In this document: positions 10,433 to 36,181 of the stretch, piece after piece
Position numbering within the stretch: position 1 is the first letter of the stretch
Layout: every line of letters starts with the position of its first letter
Assembly (NCBI GenBank): GCA_964036155.1
Contig: OZ038423.1
Coordinates: 76,709,249 to 76,773,248 of the forward strand
Length of the DNA stretch: 64,000 nucleotides
Origin: Diploscapter coronatus
Lineage: Eukaryota > Nematoda > Chromadorea > Rhabditida > Rhabditidae
Direction: 5' to 3'
The notes under the pieces: model-generated
Seen by the model: the letters and a program-made list of their open reading frames with translations, nothing else
Told to the model about the DNA's origin: nothing
The model's database searches: none
Position numbers and translations under genes: made by a program

Positions 10433-11351
10433 ATGCATATTCGAATAACCGAGCTTATATACGCGGTTATAGTACAATGATAAGACTCTTCCCTCTGATG
10501 AAAAAGAAATCTTTAACTCGATATCCCACCTCTACTTGTTAATTATGTCTAAATTGTAGAAAATTTTGTATTGGATATTAGTTGTAAATTAGAACGACTT
10601 CCGTGTTTGAAGTATTTGTCAGTTGTCAGTTATAAAATAAAGTTTGTTGATATTATCATTAGTTTTATCTAAAATAATTATTCTTTCAATAAATATCGTG
10701 AAGTAATAATTATTCAATGAACATGATACAGACAACTCTTGAAGACATCCCAAAGTAACGAGAAAAAATTCTTGCAACTGAAATAAATATTATTCGTGAT
10801 ATTTTATTCCAAAACACTATAACCAAATCAAATGTTTATTTTATAGTAATTTCAATCTATTAATGAATTTCAAAAATTTTTTTTTCAAAATATATAGCAG
10901 AAACAATTAATCGATTTCTTGTAAACAGTTGTTGAACGTATTCAAAACATAATATTATTCGTCAGCAGCACTAATGTTAGTTAGCATATTTTCTTATTTT
11001 CTCCTCTCAGCCAATCTCTCCTTTTTCATTGCCTGATTTATGATGCATTTTCTCTATCATTTTCATGGCATCAATCCATTCAATTTCAGTTCGATACCTT
11101 TTAGTATTTGTTAACGTTATTTTATTATTCTGCAACTATTAATCTTTGTTCTTCTTAATTCTAAATTATCAACATTTCATTCGTTTTTTTATTTCTTATG
11201 ATATTCACCGGTTCTGTTCTTATCAGTTTTTTTGCCAATCAACGTAAAGTTGGCATTTAATGACTATAGATTCTTTATTTGTTAGTGCATGCACGATTTT
11301 TTTTTTTTTTTTTATAGATTATTACACTTTTATGATTTTTTAAACCAAGGA
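10433..11351. other. Intergenic between kelch copy 2 and the HSP70 chimera, duplicated
   Basis: Nearly identical to 14524-15434, from the kelch stop codon to the HSP70 start. Both blocks therefore carry the same kelch 3' flank and the same HSP70 upstream region. A run of T's precedes the ATG here. No gene inside. Confidence 0.7.
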
Positions 11352-14300
11352 ATGGCGTGCATCGGCATCGATTTAGGCACGACATATTCGTGTTTTGCAA
11401 TAATTGAAAATGGTCGACCTGTGGCGATTCATAATGCTGATGGTAAAACCAATAAATTGTTAATAAATATTCCATAAATTTCACACCTTTGATAAGCGGT
11501 AGAGTAGTAATGTAGTAGTCTATGAAATAATGTTGGGTAGGAAAGGCAGGGTTACAACTTTCCATCTATCATCTAAACAATTTCATGCTTTTTACATTAA
11601 TGATGTTGTTACATTTTCAGAGTTCCAAAATATGCTAATTTAGGCCGGAATACCCTTCCTTCTGTAGTGGCATTTAACGATGGCGAAATTCTGGTTGGAA
11701 ATCCAGCTTTGGATTGCAACACCGATATGGCGAATATTCTTTATGGTAAGTGTTTAGATAATTTTAAGACAAATCGATAAAGATGTTATATTTGCATCCA
11801 CACATCATTAACCTGCCAGCATTACTTATAATTGAACTCAAAAATCTCAGAGTTCGTAAACTATACTAATACGACAATGAAACTTCTAGAATATGTCTGG
11901 CTTGATTGAAACTAAGAATTTTCAGATTCCAAACGTTTGATTGGATGGCATGTTTTACACGATTTGCCCATTGCTGACAATCGTCAATTATGGACATTCA
12001 ATGCAGACACCCAAAATGTAGAAAAAAGCATTTTAACCAAATTAATCAAGAAATCTAGAATTGTGCTGGATATATTTTGAACGAGGGAACTCGAAATGAA
12101 AGATTTATTCGACCAGAGGAAGTTTCCGCTGAGATTTTGAAGAGTTTGAAATCTCAGGCAGAAGTAAGTTTTCTTTTATTTTTAGAAATGTTGTAAAATA
12201 GTGATGTAGATAATATTTACCATACAAATTCCTAAAACTAAAAAGTTTCTTGTTCTACACTCTAAATGTTATTCTATTGCATCCTTATCATTCTTTCTTT
12301 TCTTAATTTTCAGAAATACAAAAGCCAAAAAGTGATCGAAGCGGTAGTTACTGTGCCGGCGATGTTCAATTCTGATCAAATCGCGGCAACCAAGAAAGCA
12401 ATTGAATTAGCCGGGCTGAAATTGAAATGTTTGTTGCAAGAACCTACGGCTGCTGCCATCGCTTACAATGAGAAGAAGCAATTAGGAAATTCGAAACTTC
12501 TTGTTTTCGATCTTGGAGGAGGTTTTCAGATTTTTTGAAATCCTAAAATAGTTTTAATCTAAGGTACCCTCGACATAAGCATTGCTGAAATTAAAGACGG
12601 AAGTTTCGAAGTTAAGGCCATTACTGGTGATGCCCATTTAGGTTGAGTTTTAATTTTGTAAACTATTATAAATGTTAAATTTAGGAGGACAAGACTTTGA
12701 CAGTCGTATTATGAAATTCGTGATTGATGAATTCAAAAAATCATCTCCAGGCTATGATATTTACAAGAAACCTAAATTACTAAAGAGGCTGAGAATTGAA
12801 TGTCAAAAAGCGAAGGAATCGCTGTCATTCTCGAATAAGCCTATTAATGTTCATGTATGAATAAGTTTTATACAATTATTATTTTATAAATTTAGCTAGA
12901 TATAAACGATGAATACGAAATTCATGTCAAATTAACCAAGGAGAAATTTAATGAATTGTGCAGCGACTTATTTGAAAAAGCGATGATATTCGTTGATCGA
13001 GCTCTGAATATGGCAAAATTGTCGCCAGAGAAAATAGATCATGTGGTAAAAATTATAAATCTCAAAATCTAATTTATTTTGAATAATTAGATTTTGGTTG
13101 GTGGCTCGACAAGAATACCTCAAATTGAACAGAATATAAGGAATAAATTTCGCAATTCCAAAATTCAATTCGATATAAATCCAGACGAAGCTATAGCGCT
13201 TGGAGCTGCGATTATTGCAGATGCTTTGGAGGTTTGAAAATAAATAATTTATGATTAAAATTGAAGTTATAATTTCAGAAGGGAATTGGAACCCCATTGA
13301 TTAATGATACAATCAATAATTCGCATAAAATTTTGTCTTACCGTAAGAAATTATATTGAAAGCTAAGTAAGAGATTTGGAAACAATTCGTAATAGTTTAG
13401 TTTATTATCAAAATAATGGTGAAAATGAAGGAAGAATGGGCTTGTTCAATTCATCTACCTGCTCAATTGAAGGGATTGCAAAATTTCAAAATTGTTATGC
13501 GCCATATCAAGTAGTAACTACACAGGATAAAGTAAATTCTTATGCCCATTATTTTGAATAATTTCTCCGATTTTAGATTTTTGGAATTAGCGGCAAAAAT
13601 AAATCATTTGAAATATATGACTTGATTACTCAACAAATCACTAGAGGTAACATTACAAAAGCCAATAGATTGGTTTAATTTTATTCCATTCTTTGCAGGC
13701 TCAGATCCTCCTGAATGGCGTCAATATGCATCTGTCGCTTATTTAAAAGATAAACTGTATTATTTGGGTGGAGAGAGTCCAAAATCAAAGGAAGATACAA
13801 ACCAAGTTGATGTAAGAAGGTCGAATGAAAGTCAATGAAATAGTTTATTTAGGTTTTAATAGATGGAAAATGGCAAACAGGACCTGCTCTTCCTCTTCCA
13901 ATTAGTGGTGTTCAAACAATAACATGTGATGAACAGTTATACGGTCACTTTATAGCATATTCATTATTGTAATTATGGATATTCAGTTATTGATGGTTGT
14001 GAAAGTAGAAAAATGTTTATATTATCAAACGATGAGCGAAAATGGGTTGAAATTGGAGAGATTCGAGAACAACGAGTTTCATTCGGAGTTGCATCGCTAA
14101 ATGGAAGAATTTACATAACTGGGGGATCAAAGTCGTTAATTTTGTATGATAAATAATGTATCATTTTATATTCAGCGATGGTGATGTATTGAAATCCTGT
14201 CTGTGTTTCGACTCTTCAGCTCCAGTTGGTAGTCGAATTTCTCGAATCGCTGATATGAATTATGCAAGACATCATCATTCGCTTGTTGCTGTGAATGGAA

Positions 14301-14523
14301 AATTGTTCGCAATCGGAGGGTAGGAAATAAAAAATGTATGCTGATAAAACTATATCGAGAAATTAGATTTCAAAATACTGAGAAACGAAATGATGGTCTG
14401 TACTATGCGACGAACTTCTGTGATACCATTGAAGAATACGATCCACAAACGAATAAATGGCGAGAAGTGGGAAAATTGAGAAACTTGGCTGCAACTAGCA
14501 AGGATAACTGCCTTCTCAGCTGA
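11352..14523 (+). CDS. HSP70 nucleotide-binding domain fused to kelch repeats
   Basis: Seventeen exons join in phase: 11352-11442, 11644-11745, 11926-12017, 12059-12163, 12314-12521, 12564-12641, 12685-12854, 12896-13045, 13091-13231, 13279-13342 (HSP70, 400 codons), then 13401-13531, 13577-13646, 13699-13811, 13853-13943, 13987-14143, 14176-14319 and 14367-14523 (kelch). The total is 688 codons including the TGA. HSP70 landmarks in order: [10 protein letters not shown], the KRLIG lysine, [31 protein letters not shown] and LVGGSTRIP. Hydrolysis residues look intact. The interdomain linker and substrate-binding domain are absent. After [10 protein letters not shown] a short spacer leads into kelch exon 2; the F-box exon is missing. 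Introns of 41-43 nt occur, including 12018-12058, which is needed to keep frame. The junction intron (13343-13400) matches intron 1 of the F-box genes. Function is unknown; an ATPase-kelch adaptor is inference. Confidence 0.85.
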
Positions 14524-15434
14524 ATGCATATTCGAATAACCGAGCTTATATACGCGGTTATAGTACAATAATAAGACTCTTCCCTCTGAAGAGAAAGGAA
14601 CCTTTAGTTCGGTATCCCATTTCTACTTATTATTTATATTCAAATTGCAGAAAACTTTGTATTGGATATTAGTTGTAAATTTGAATGATTTTTATGTTTA
14701 GAGTATTTGCCAGTCATAACAATAGAGTAAAGTTTGTGATATGATTATCATTAATTTCATCTAAAATAATTATTCTTTCAATAAATATCGTGAAGTAATA
14801 ATTATTCAATGAACATGATACAGACAACTCTTGAAGACATCCCAAAGTAACGAGAAAAAATTCTTGCAACTGAAATAAATATTATTCATGATATTTTATT
14901 CCAAAACACTATAACCAAATCAAATGTTTATTTTATAGTAATTTCAATCTATTAATGAATTTCAAAATTTTTTTTTCAAAATATATAGCAGAAACAATTA
15001 ATCGATTTCTTGTAAACAGTTGTTGAACGTATTCAAAACATAATATTATTCGTCAGCAGCACTAATGTTAGTTAGCATATTTTCTTATTTTCTCTTCTCA
15101 GCCAATCTCTCCTTTTTCATTGCCTGATTTATGATGCATTTTCTCTATCATTTTCATGGCATCAATCCATTCAATTTCAGTTCGATACCTTTTAGTATTT
15201 GTTAACGTTATTTTATTATTCTACCACTATTAATCTTTGTTCTTCTTAATTCTAAATTATCAACATTTCATTCGTTTTTTTATTTCTTATGATATTCATC
15301 AGTTCTATTCTTATCAGTTTTTTCGTCAATCAATGTTGAAATTTGCTTTTTAATGATTATAGATTGTTTGTTTGTCAGTACATGCACGGCTTATTTTAGA
15401 AATTATTATACTTTTATGATTTTTAACTCAAAGA
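14524..15434. other. Second copy of the kelch 3' flank and HSP70 upstream region
   Basis: Near-identical to 10433-11351 over most of its length, with a few substitutions and indels. It ends at the start of a truncated HSP70 exon. Confidence 0.7.
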
Positions 15435-15525
15435 ATGGTGTGCATCGGGATCGATTTGAGCACGACATATTCGTGCATTGCGATAGTTGAAAATGATTTA
15501 CCTATGACGATTTTTAATTATGATG
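15435..15525 (+). pseudogene. HSP70 first-exon remnant
   Basis: It has the same 91-nt length and phase as exon 1 of the chimera and ends in a possible GTAGAA donor. It reads MVCIGIDLSTTYSC, with serine replacing the conserved glycine of the phosphate-binding loop. No further HSP70 exon follows before the PCMT gene at 15934. Read through, the frame stops at 15620. It is best explained as the decayed 5' end of the original HSP70 gene. Confidence 0.75.
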
Positions 15526-15933
15526 GTAGAATGAATAGTTGCCTCGAAGAGTTGCATGGTTTCACTTCTTCTGCTTCGAAATGTTGCATATTTTCTAAAA
15601 GAGAAATAGTTGTGTTCTAGTTTTTTTTTATAGTAATTTTTTACCCAGGTAATCAAATTAATTTTGTTTTTTTTTTCAAAATAATTGTCTTTTCTTTTTT
15701 AACAATTTTAGAAACCATATAACATCCGTCGATAATCGAATTCATTCGTTTCGTTGACTTTCTAATTTATTTTGTTTAGAAAAATGAACACGATTTCAGA
15801 TCGATCGAGCTCGTCTGGGATATTCTCTATTTCCTTTCTGAATTGAATAAGACCATCGGTCAAACTGCTCATTCGAGTGCCCGTCTGCCTGTATCTTTGA
15901 AAGACTTACTAGTGCGCATCTCCGTCATTCGAC

Positions 15934-18039
15934 ATGGCTTGGAGAGCGTCATCTGACTCTAATGCAGGATTGGTCGCTAATTTGAAAAGTAAGTAGAGTT
16001 TTACATAAAAATTTTTGATAATAATTGTTAGTTTAGTCTACTACAGGATGCACCGAAAGTTTAGAAAGATTTCGAAATTTTTTAAAACTTATAGTGGTCT
16101 TTACATAAATTTTAGAATAATGTTAAAACTTTAATTGATTAGTTAGGCTCAGACAACTCATGCGTCCGAAGATTTTAGCAACTTTTATTCATGATATTTT
16201 CTTTAATAAGAAATGTAACACGCTAAAATGCTTCTAAGCTTTTGGTGTACCCTGTAGTAAATTTACTTGATAAAATATTGATAGTAACGATTCAACTTCG
16301 AGTTTTACAAACATAATCTTACGATACTATATGATTAATTAATGATGGAAAAGTTTTGATTGTATCGTATTAAGACACTCAAAATATGTATACAGCGCTG
16401 CAAAAAGTTTGGACACAAGCATGATTTTTGTGATCGTCATCAGGGTGATTTATTTCGATCATATTCGACTTGAGTTTTGCTTATCGGATATATCATATAC
16501 ACAGCATACATATTCTTAATTTCAATCGAATTGGATAGGAAAAAGAAACTTAGAAGACGCTGACAATGCTAAACAATATTCATGTGTCCAAACTTATAGT
16601 CGTCACTATCTTTTTACAAATCAATAGAATATTTTTGTTTTATTTTTCAGAAAACTCTCGATTTACGGATCCTAGAGTGGAACAAGCAATGTTAGCTGTT
16701 GATAGAGGCGATTTCGCTCCACCCGATCCATACGAAGACTCGCCCAAACGAATAGGATACAATACGACAATATCTGCACCTCACATGGTTGGTAATAAAA
16801 TAAACCTAGATCAATGATAATAAGCAGCAGTTATCATTTCATTAGCATCAAAGTTTAAAAGTTTGTAACAGTCGATATTTGTGTAGATTAGTTAATCGTT
16901 ATTTACTGTACCAATATTGATTAAACTTATAGCAGCTACATATTATATGATTTTGAATTACAAAGTCTTTTTACTGTTTGTTAAATTTATGAAACCAATA
17001 ATTTCAAAATAATGTATTGTTTCAAATTTTATGCTTTCGATATTTTAAATTCAAAAATAAACCAAATTTCAGCATGCGACAGCTTTGGAATATTTAAAAA
17101 ACCATTTGGTGGAAGGCGCCCATGCACTGGATGTTGGCTCAGGCTCTGGCTATCTCACACTCTGCATGGCCAAAATGGTCGGGCGAACTGGAAAAGTGAT
17201 CGGAGTGGATCACATTCCTCAGCTGGTCGAACTGGGCATCAACAACATCAGGAAGCATCACGCTGATATGCTCGATAGTGGACGACTCGTGTTTGTTGAG
17301 GCATACTTTTAATTTTTACATTTTATAGCAATGAAATATTGCTTACTGCAAATTTTCATTGAACAAATTTCAACCAACTGCTAGATTTAAGTAATTATCT
17401 AAAGAATAGTGTTACTTATTGTCCTTATATCAAAGTTTTTGAAGCATGAAGCAATTAGAGATATTATAAAATTATTTTCTCTTATTCAGGGCGACGGCAG
17501 ACTGGGATACAAAGCGGATCGACAGTACAACGCGATTCATGTAGGAGCTGCTGCAGAGGAAATTCCTGATGCTGTAAGAAGAAGCACAATTCGTTTCTAA
17601 AGGAAAAAAACGATAATTGTTTTCAGTTAATCGAGCAACTCGCGGAAGGAGGACGAATGATGATTCCTGTCGGTCCTGATAAAGGAGATCAGGTATTATT
17701 TATTTTTCCTGACAATTCAAAATTGCTCTGTGCAGTGATGAACGAAATTAAAACTTGAAAATACGATATAGAAATCGGAATGATCGTCTAAAATTATTGG
17801 AATTACTTAACGTTAGATACCTAACTACCCCTATCAACTCCTGCCACTAGTCTCTTCTTCATATCATAGTTATTAGCAGGCAGGAATAAATAAAAATTGT
17901 TCAGGTTTTCCTGCAAGTCGACAAAATCAATGGACAAATCCACAAAAAAGTCATCCACGGCGTGAGGTATGTTCCTTTGACTTCAAAAGCGAAACAGCTT
18001 GGAATCCGGACCGGAATCCGGAACTTCGTTGACTTTTAA
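15934..18039 (+). CDS. PCMT1: Protein-L-isoaspartate O-methyltransferase
   Basis: Exons 15934-15988, 16651-16787, 17073-17294, 17490-17573, 17627-17692 and 17905-18039 join in frame to about 232 residues, normal for the family. The enzyme uses S-adenosylmethionine to methylate isoaspartyl residues in damaged proteins and starts their repair, mainly in the cytosol. Visible landmarks: [22 protein letters not shown], the methyltransferase loop [37 protein letters not shown] and VRYVPLTS. The donor of exon 3 is taken as GTTGAG after RLVF, which gives the expected RLVFGDGR. The C-terminus ends in a [12 protein letters not shown] tail. The 662-nt first intron holds two TA-flanked inverted-repeat elements. 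Gene neighbours are unrelated kelch copies. Certain. Confidence 0.95.
16044..16254. mobile_element. Mariner-like MITE in PCMT intron 1
   Basis: Left end CAGGATGCACCGAAAGTTTA; reverse complement of right end CAGGGTACACCAAAAGCTTA. It is flanked on both sides by TA, the usual mariner/Tc1 target. It is 211 bp and has no coding capacity. Confidence 0.75.
16393..16606. mobile_element. Tc1-like MITE in PCMT intron 1
   Basis: The perfect inverted segment AAGTTTGGACACA lies near both ends and the element is flanked by TA. It is 214 bp and non-coding. The outer ~12 bp of the two ends are diverged. Confidence 0.65.
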
Positions 18040-18722
18040 AAGTGCTACTAATTTTTTCCAAATAACTTACTAACAAACCAAGACACTATCGAATGCATTG
18101 TGAATTTGCACGAAGATAATTGAGATTCGCTATATTTATGCTACTTCACGAGACAGCTGTACACTAGATTTCAATGTAGATTTAGTTTTCTGTCATGAAA
18201 TATTTGAATGTAGTTCATACTAAATAAGATGGTTAGTCATTAATTCTTACAAATTAAACAAAAGTAATGAGAAGTAAAATTCATATTTGAATAATAAAAT
18301 TATGTAAATAAATTTCATTATTTCCTCATCATGCTTAGAACATTTATAAGTCAAGAGAATGAAAAGTAACAATAAGAGGATGACACATTTGTTCATCTGA
18401 ATCTTCTAAGTTTTTCCACAAGTAAGTGTTCTAAGCGCGGTATAATTTGTTAAGAGTAACATCTTGCGTAGTAAAAGTACTTTTAAATTGAAAATTACTC
18501 CTGATTGGTATTCTCTAGTTTAACGAATCATCATAATTTATGCATAGTTTTAATAAACTCCTAGAAATTATTTACGTACATTTGTTTAATAGTTTACAAC
18601 TGCCTAATTCAATGTGACTTATGATTTACTGTCAAATGAATATAAAAGTTTCGCCAAAATGTGACATATTATTCTCATTGTATAAATAAATGCTTGTCCA
18701 TACAGTTCAGAGTCTGGGCTCG
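18040..18722. other. Intergenic, no gene seen
   Basis: AT-rich sequence downstream of PCMT with several AATAAA-like motifs and no supported open frame. Confidence 0.5.
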
Positions 18723-18840
18723 TACTAAAGTTCTCCCTCACGTGAACTCAATATCGTGTGGGCTTGAGCCATTTTACACGAGGTTCAGGCGAAGTTCACG
18801 CGACCTACGGCAAAAGTTCCCATGACCTCTAACTTTAGTA
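18723..18840. repeat. 118-bp inverted-repeat element at duplication edge
   Basis: The ends are TACTAAAGTT and its reverse complement AACTTTAGTA, with further matching inside (GTGAACT and AGTTCAC). Homology to the upstream regions of the other F-box genes begins immediately after it, so the element marks or caused the breakpoint. Confidence 0.55.
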
Positions 18841-19211
18841 TTCATCCGACAATTATATTTTGTCGAATTCGTCCAAAATCGGTGTTATGAATATTTAAAA
18901 AGTATATTCTGTGCTAAACATCTGCTCGTAACCTGGATACATATGAATGCATTTTCAATGAACTTGGTGATACGAAGTGTGCATTTGCGTCGTTTATAAC
19001 CTATAATTAAATAAATGGGTAGTTTTATTTCGCCATGCATCTTCAAGTTTTAGGAATAGATTTTTAGTCCGGTCAAAATTCCTAAACATCAATTTAGTAG
19101 TTTCATTTCTTTCTTCAACCATCAATTTCAAACTCGTTAATTGCAGATTTTCTCATTCAATCAATACCCTTTTACTATTTCCATTTTTGTTGTTCAGGTC
19201 TCTTAACAAAG

Positions 19212-20558
19212 ATGTTAGCCAATTTACCAGTCGAAGTTATATTGTTGATCTGCCAATATCCCGAATTCAAAGAGCTGAAACAATTGGCCTGGACTAATAA
19301 ACGGATGATGCAAATAATCAAGGAACATCTGCCGATGGCACTCGAGAGGAGAATTTTATTCTATCGTAAGAAATTATGTTGAAAACTAAGTAAGAGACTT
19401 GAAACGATTCGTAATGATTTAGTTTGCCATCGAAGTAATAGTAAACAATATGAAGGAAGAATAGGCTTGTTCAATTCATCTACCTGCTCAGTCGAAGAGA
19501 TTGCACAATTCCAAAATTGTTATTGGCCATTTCAAGCAACAACTACAAAGAATAAAGTAAGTTCTTATGTTCGTTACTTTGAATAATTTCTCCGATTTTA
19601 GATTTTTGGGATTGATGACATAAATAAATCATTTGAAATCTTTGACTTGGATACTCGGCAAATTTCAACAGGTCTTATCAATAAACCCATAAATGCTCGA
19701 TTTAAAGAGTTTTACAGGTTCAACTCCTCCTGAATGGCGTGAATTTGCATCAATCGCTTATTACAAAGACAAATTGTATCACTTGGGTGGAGAAATTCCA
19801 AAGTCAGAAGAATATACGAATCGAATTGATGTAAGAAGAGCGAATGAAAATCCATGAAATAATTAATTCAGGTTTTAATAGACGGAAATTGGCAAACAGG
19901 ACTTGCTTTTCCTCTTCCAATTAGATGTACTCAAGCAACGACATGCGACGGAATTCTATACGGTCACTTTATAGCATATTCATTATTGTAATTATGGATA
20001 TTCAGTTATTGATGGTGATGAAGGTAAAAAGATATATCGATTGTCAGACGATGAACGGAAATGGGTTGAAATTGGAGAGATTCCAGAAAGACGAGATTCA
20101 TTCGGAGTTGCATCGCTAAATGGAAGAATTTACATAACTGGAGGAGATGGGTCATTAACTTTATATGATAAATAATGTATCATTACATATTTAGTGATGA
20201 TATTATGTTAAAATCTTGTCTGTGTTTCGACTCTTCAGCTCCAGTTAACAGTCGAGTTTCTCGAATCGCTAATATGAATTATGGAAGATATCATCATTCT
20301 CTCATTGCCGCTAACGGGAAACTGTATGCAATCGGAGGGTGAGCTGAGATTTTGCATATCTTTATGCGAAATATTTCTTAACTTAGATATCAAAAATATC
20401 CATATAAAAGTTCTTGCAATTCAATCGAGGAATACGATCCACAAACGAATAAATGGCGAGAAGTGGGAAAATTGAGAAACTTGGCTGCAACTAGCGAAAG
20501 TGCTGGAAAGAAAACACGCACTAATGGTACTAACAAGTGTAGTTGCCTTCTCAGTTAA
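19212..20558 (+). CDS. F-box/kelch protein, copy 4, mosaic and lacking the intron 6 donor
   Basis: Exons 19212-19365, 19423-19556, 19602-19671, 19718-19830, 19872-19962, 20006-20162, 20195-20338 and 20387-20558 have exactly the same lengths as copy 2. The F-box-like motif is in exon 1, kelch repeats follow. The upstream 360 nt and parts of exon 1 match copy 1 (NKRMMQ codons, the TTGTTGTTCAG acceptor), whereas exons 2-8 match copy 2 almost base for base, so it is a mosaic. It shares the ATATGA start of intron 6 with copy 2; unspliced, the protein stops at 20173-20175. It ends TAA rather than TGA. Whether it is active is not decidable from sequence. Confidence 0.75.
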
Positions 20559-20572
20559 ATGCATATTCGAAT

Positions 20573-20638
20573 CAGGGCCGGGCAGAGTTTGAAATTTTGC
20601 TTTTCGGAATTCGGAAATCGGAATTCCGCCCGGCCCTG
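20573..20638. repeat. 66-bp CAGGGCCGGGC palindromic MITE
   Basis: Starts CAGGGCCGGGC and ends with its exact complement GCCCGGCCCTG. It sits in the 3' flank of kelch copy 4. The equivalent place after copies 1 and 2 lacks it, so insertion is recent relative to the duplication. Confidence 0.75.
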
Positions 20639-21818
20639 TACACGACTATAGTACAATGATAAGACTCTTCCCTCTGATGAAAAAGAAATCTTTAACTCGA
20701 TATCCCACCTCTACTTGTTAATTGTGTTCAAATCTGAGAAAACTTTGTATTAGGTATTAGTTGTAACTTTTAACGACTTTCATGTTTGGATTGTTTGCCA
20801 GTCGTCGACAAGAAAATTAAATTTGTTGCTACGATTGTCATTAATTTCATCTTAGATTATTATTTTTAATAAATATCGTGGAGTAATAATTGTTCAATGA
20901 GCATGATACAGACATCTCTCGAGACATCCAAGAGTGATGAGGGATAATTATAACCAAAATAAATATTATTTTTAATCTTTATCAAATGAAAACTTCTTAC
21001 TCTCTTCTTCCTGAGCTTGTTGCATTTGAATGCGAGATGGCATTCGAAATTGAGCAGATCATTGTCCAACCAATCCAAATATTCGTTCGCTTGATTCATT
21101 TCAATCGTATCAATTGCGGGAGTCATACATTTAAAAAATAATAATTCTCTCGTTATTGTTAGATCCTAAATTTGTAAGTTGAAGAAATATCCAGATGGAT
21201 CTTCGGTGAATGGGAAAATTTTGCAAAAAAGAGTTGTGTATTATTCAGGTGAAATATTATTTGCAAGGAAGAAAGAGGGTCTTATAATGTTCGAATAGAG
21301 GGTCGTGTACAGCCCAGATGAAAAGTCGTGTACAATCTAGGTTACCCCTTTTCTCAGTGAAAAATATTCTTTTAGTAATGAAAAGCTAAAAGTTCTATTT
21401 ATTTTTCTAAAAAAAGTGATACCGGACAGGTAGAAAGTGCAAACGGGTTCATAAGAACCGTATTCCGGAGTTATTTTTTGTTCAAAAATATGTATCTGAG
21501 CCCAACTAAGACTAACTTTAGAAAAAAAATAAATTTAAAAAAAAACTTTTGTAAAACGATCGTGAATTAAATGTTATTGGACACAAATGAACGAATATCG
21601 TTACAATCCGGATGAGGAAAAGACGTACAAGAAGTTCTATGACCGAAGTTTTATCAACTAGAATGTAAAAATATCTTTATTTCCCGTGAAAGGATGACAT
21701 TTTCACACGATGAAGAGTAAAGAGATTGCGTATAAATGAATTAGGAACAATCAATGATACATAAAATACAAGTAAAATAAATTAATCATAATAAAATAAA
21801 TAGTGTGAATAGAATAGC
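20639..21818. other. Intergenic between kelch copy 4 and Dicer
   Basis: The first ~300 nt match the 3' flank of the other kelch copies. A minus-strand open stretch starting at 21126 and reaching a GTAAGAAG donor near 21000 reads MTPAIDTIEMNQANEYLD and looks codon-like, but no second exon or homology is seen. The rest is featureless. Confidence 0.4.
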
Positions 21819-35883
<14,065 letters not shown>

Positions 35884-36181
35884 CTTCCAAAAATTCAAAC
35901 AACTCGTTCTTGCTGAATTGTTTCCTGAAAAATCAAAATATTTTTAAGGAAAAAATTAATAAATGCAAAAAAAAATATTCAACGGCTTCAAAAACCGGTT
36001 AGATATTGACAAAATCCCCGTAAAAATTGAGCATTTATTTCATAACAAATTTAAAGTCAACTCTAAACTTCTTACCAACTAAAATAAAATCTCTAAACGG
36101 ACTACAAACAAGGATGCACGAAATTGTTTTCAACTCAAAAATCAATGTGATCTACGCGCAACCCCGTGGAAATATTTTGTT

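Noticed and set aside
12001..12064. Apparent frameshift with a TGA in the HSP70 part of the chimera
   Set aside because: A 41-nt GT-AG intron at 12018-12058 removes it and restores the family motif before NEGTRNERF, so the gene is intact.
17285..17310. Possible GC-AG donor after RLVFVE in PCMT
   Set aside because: A canonical GTTGAG donor three residues earlier (17295) gives the expected RLVFGDGR alignment, so the non-canonical site is not needed.
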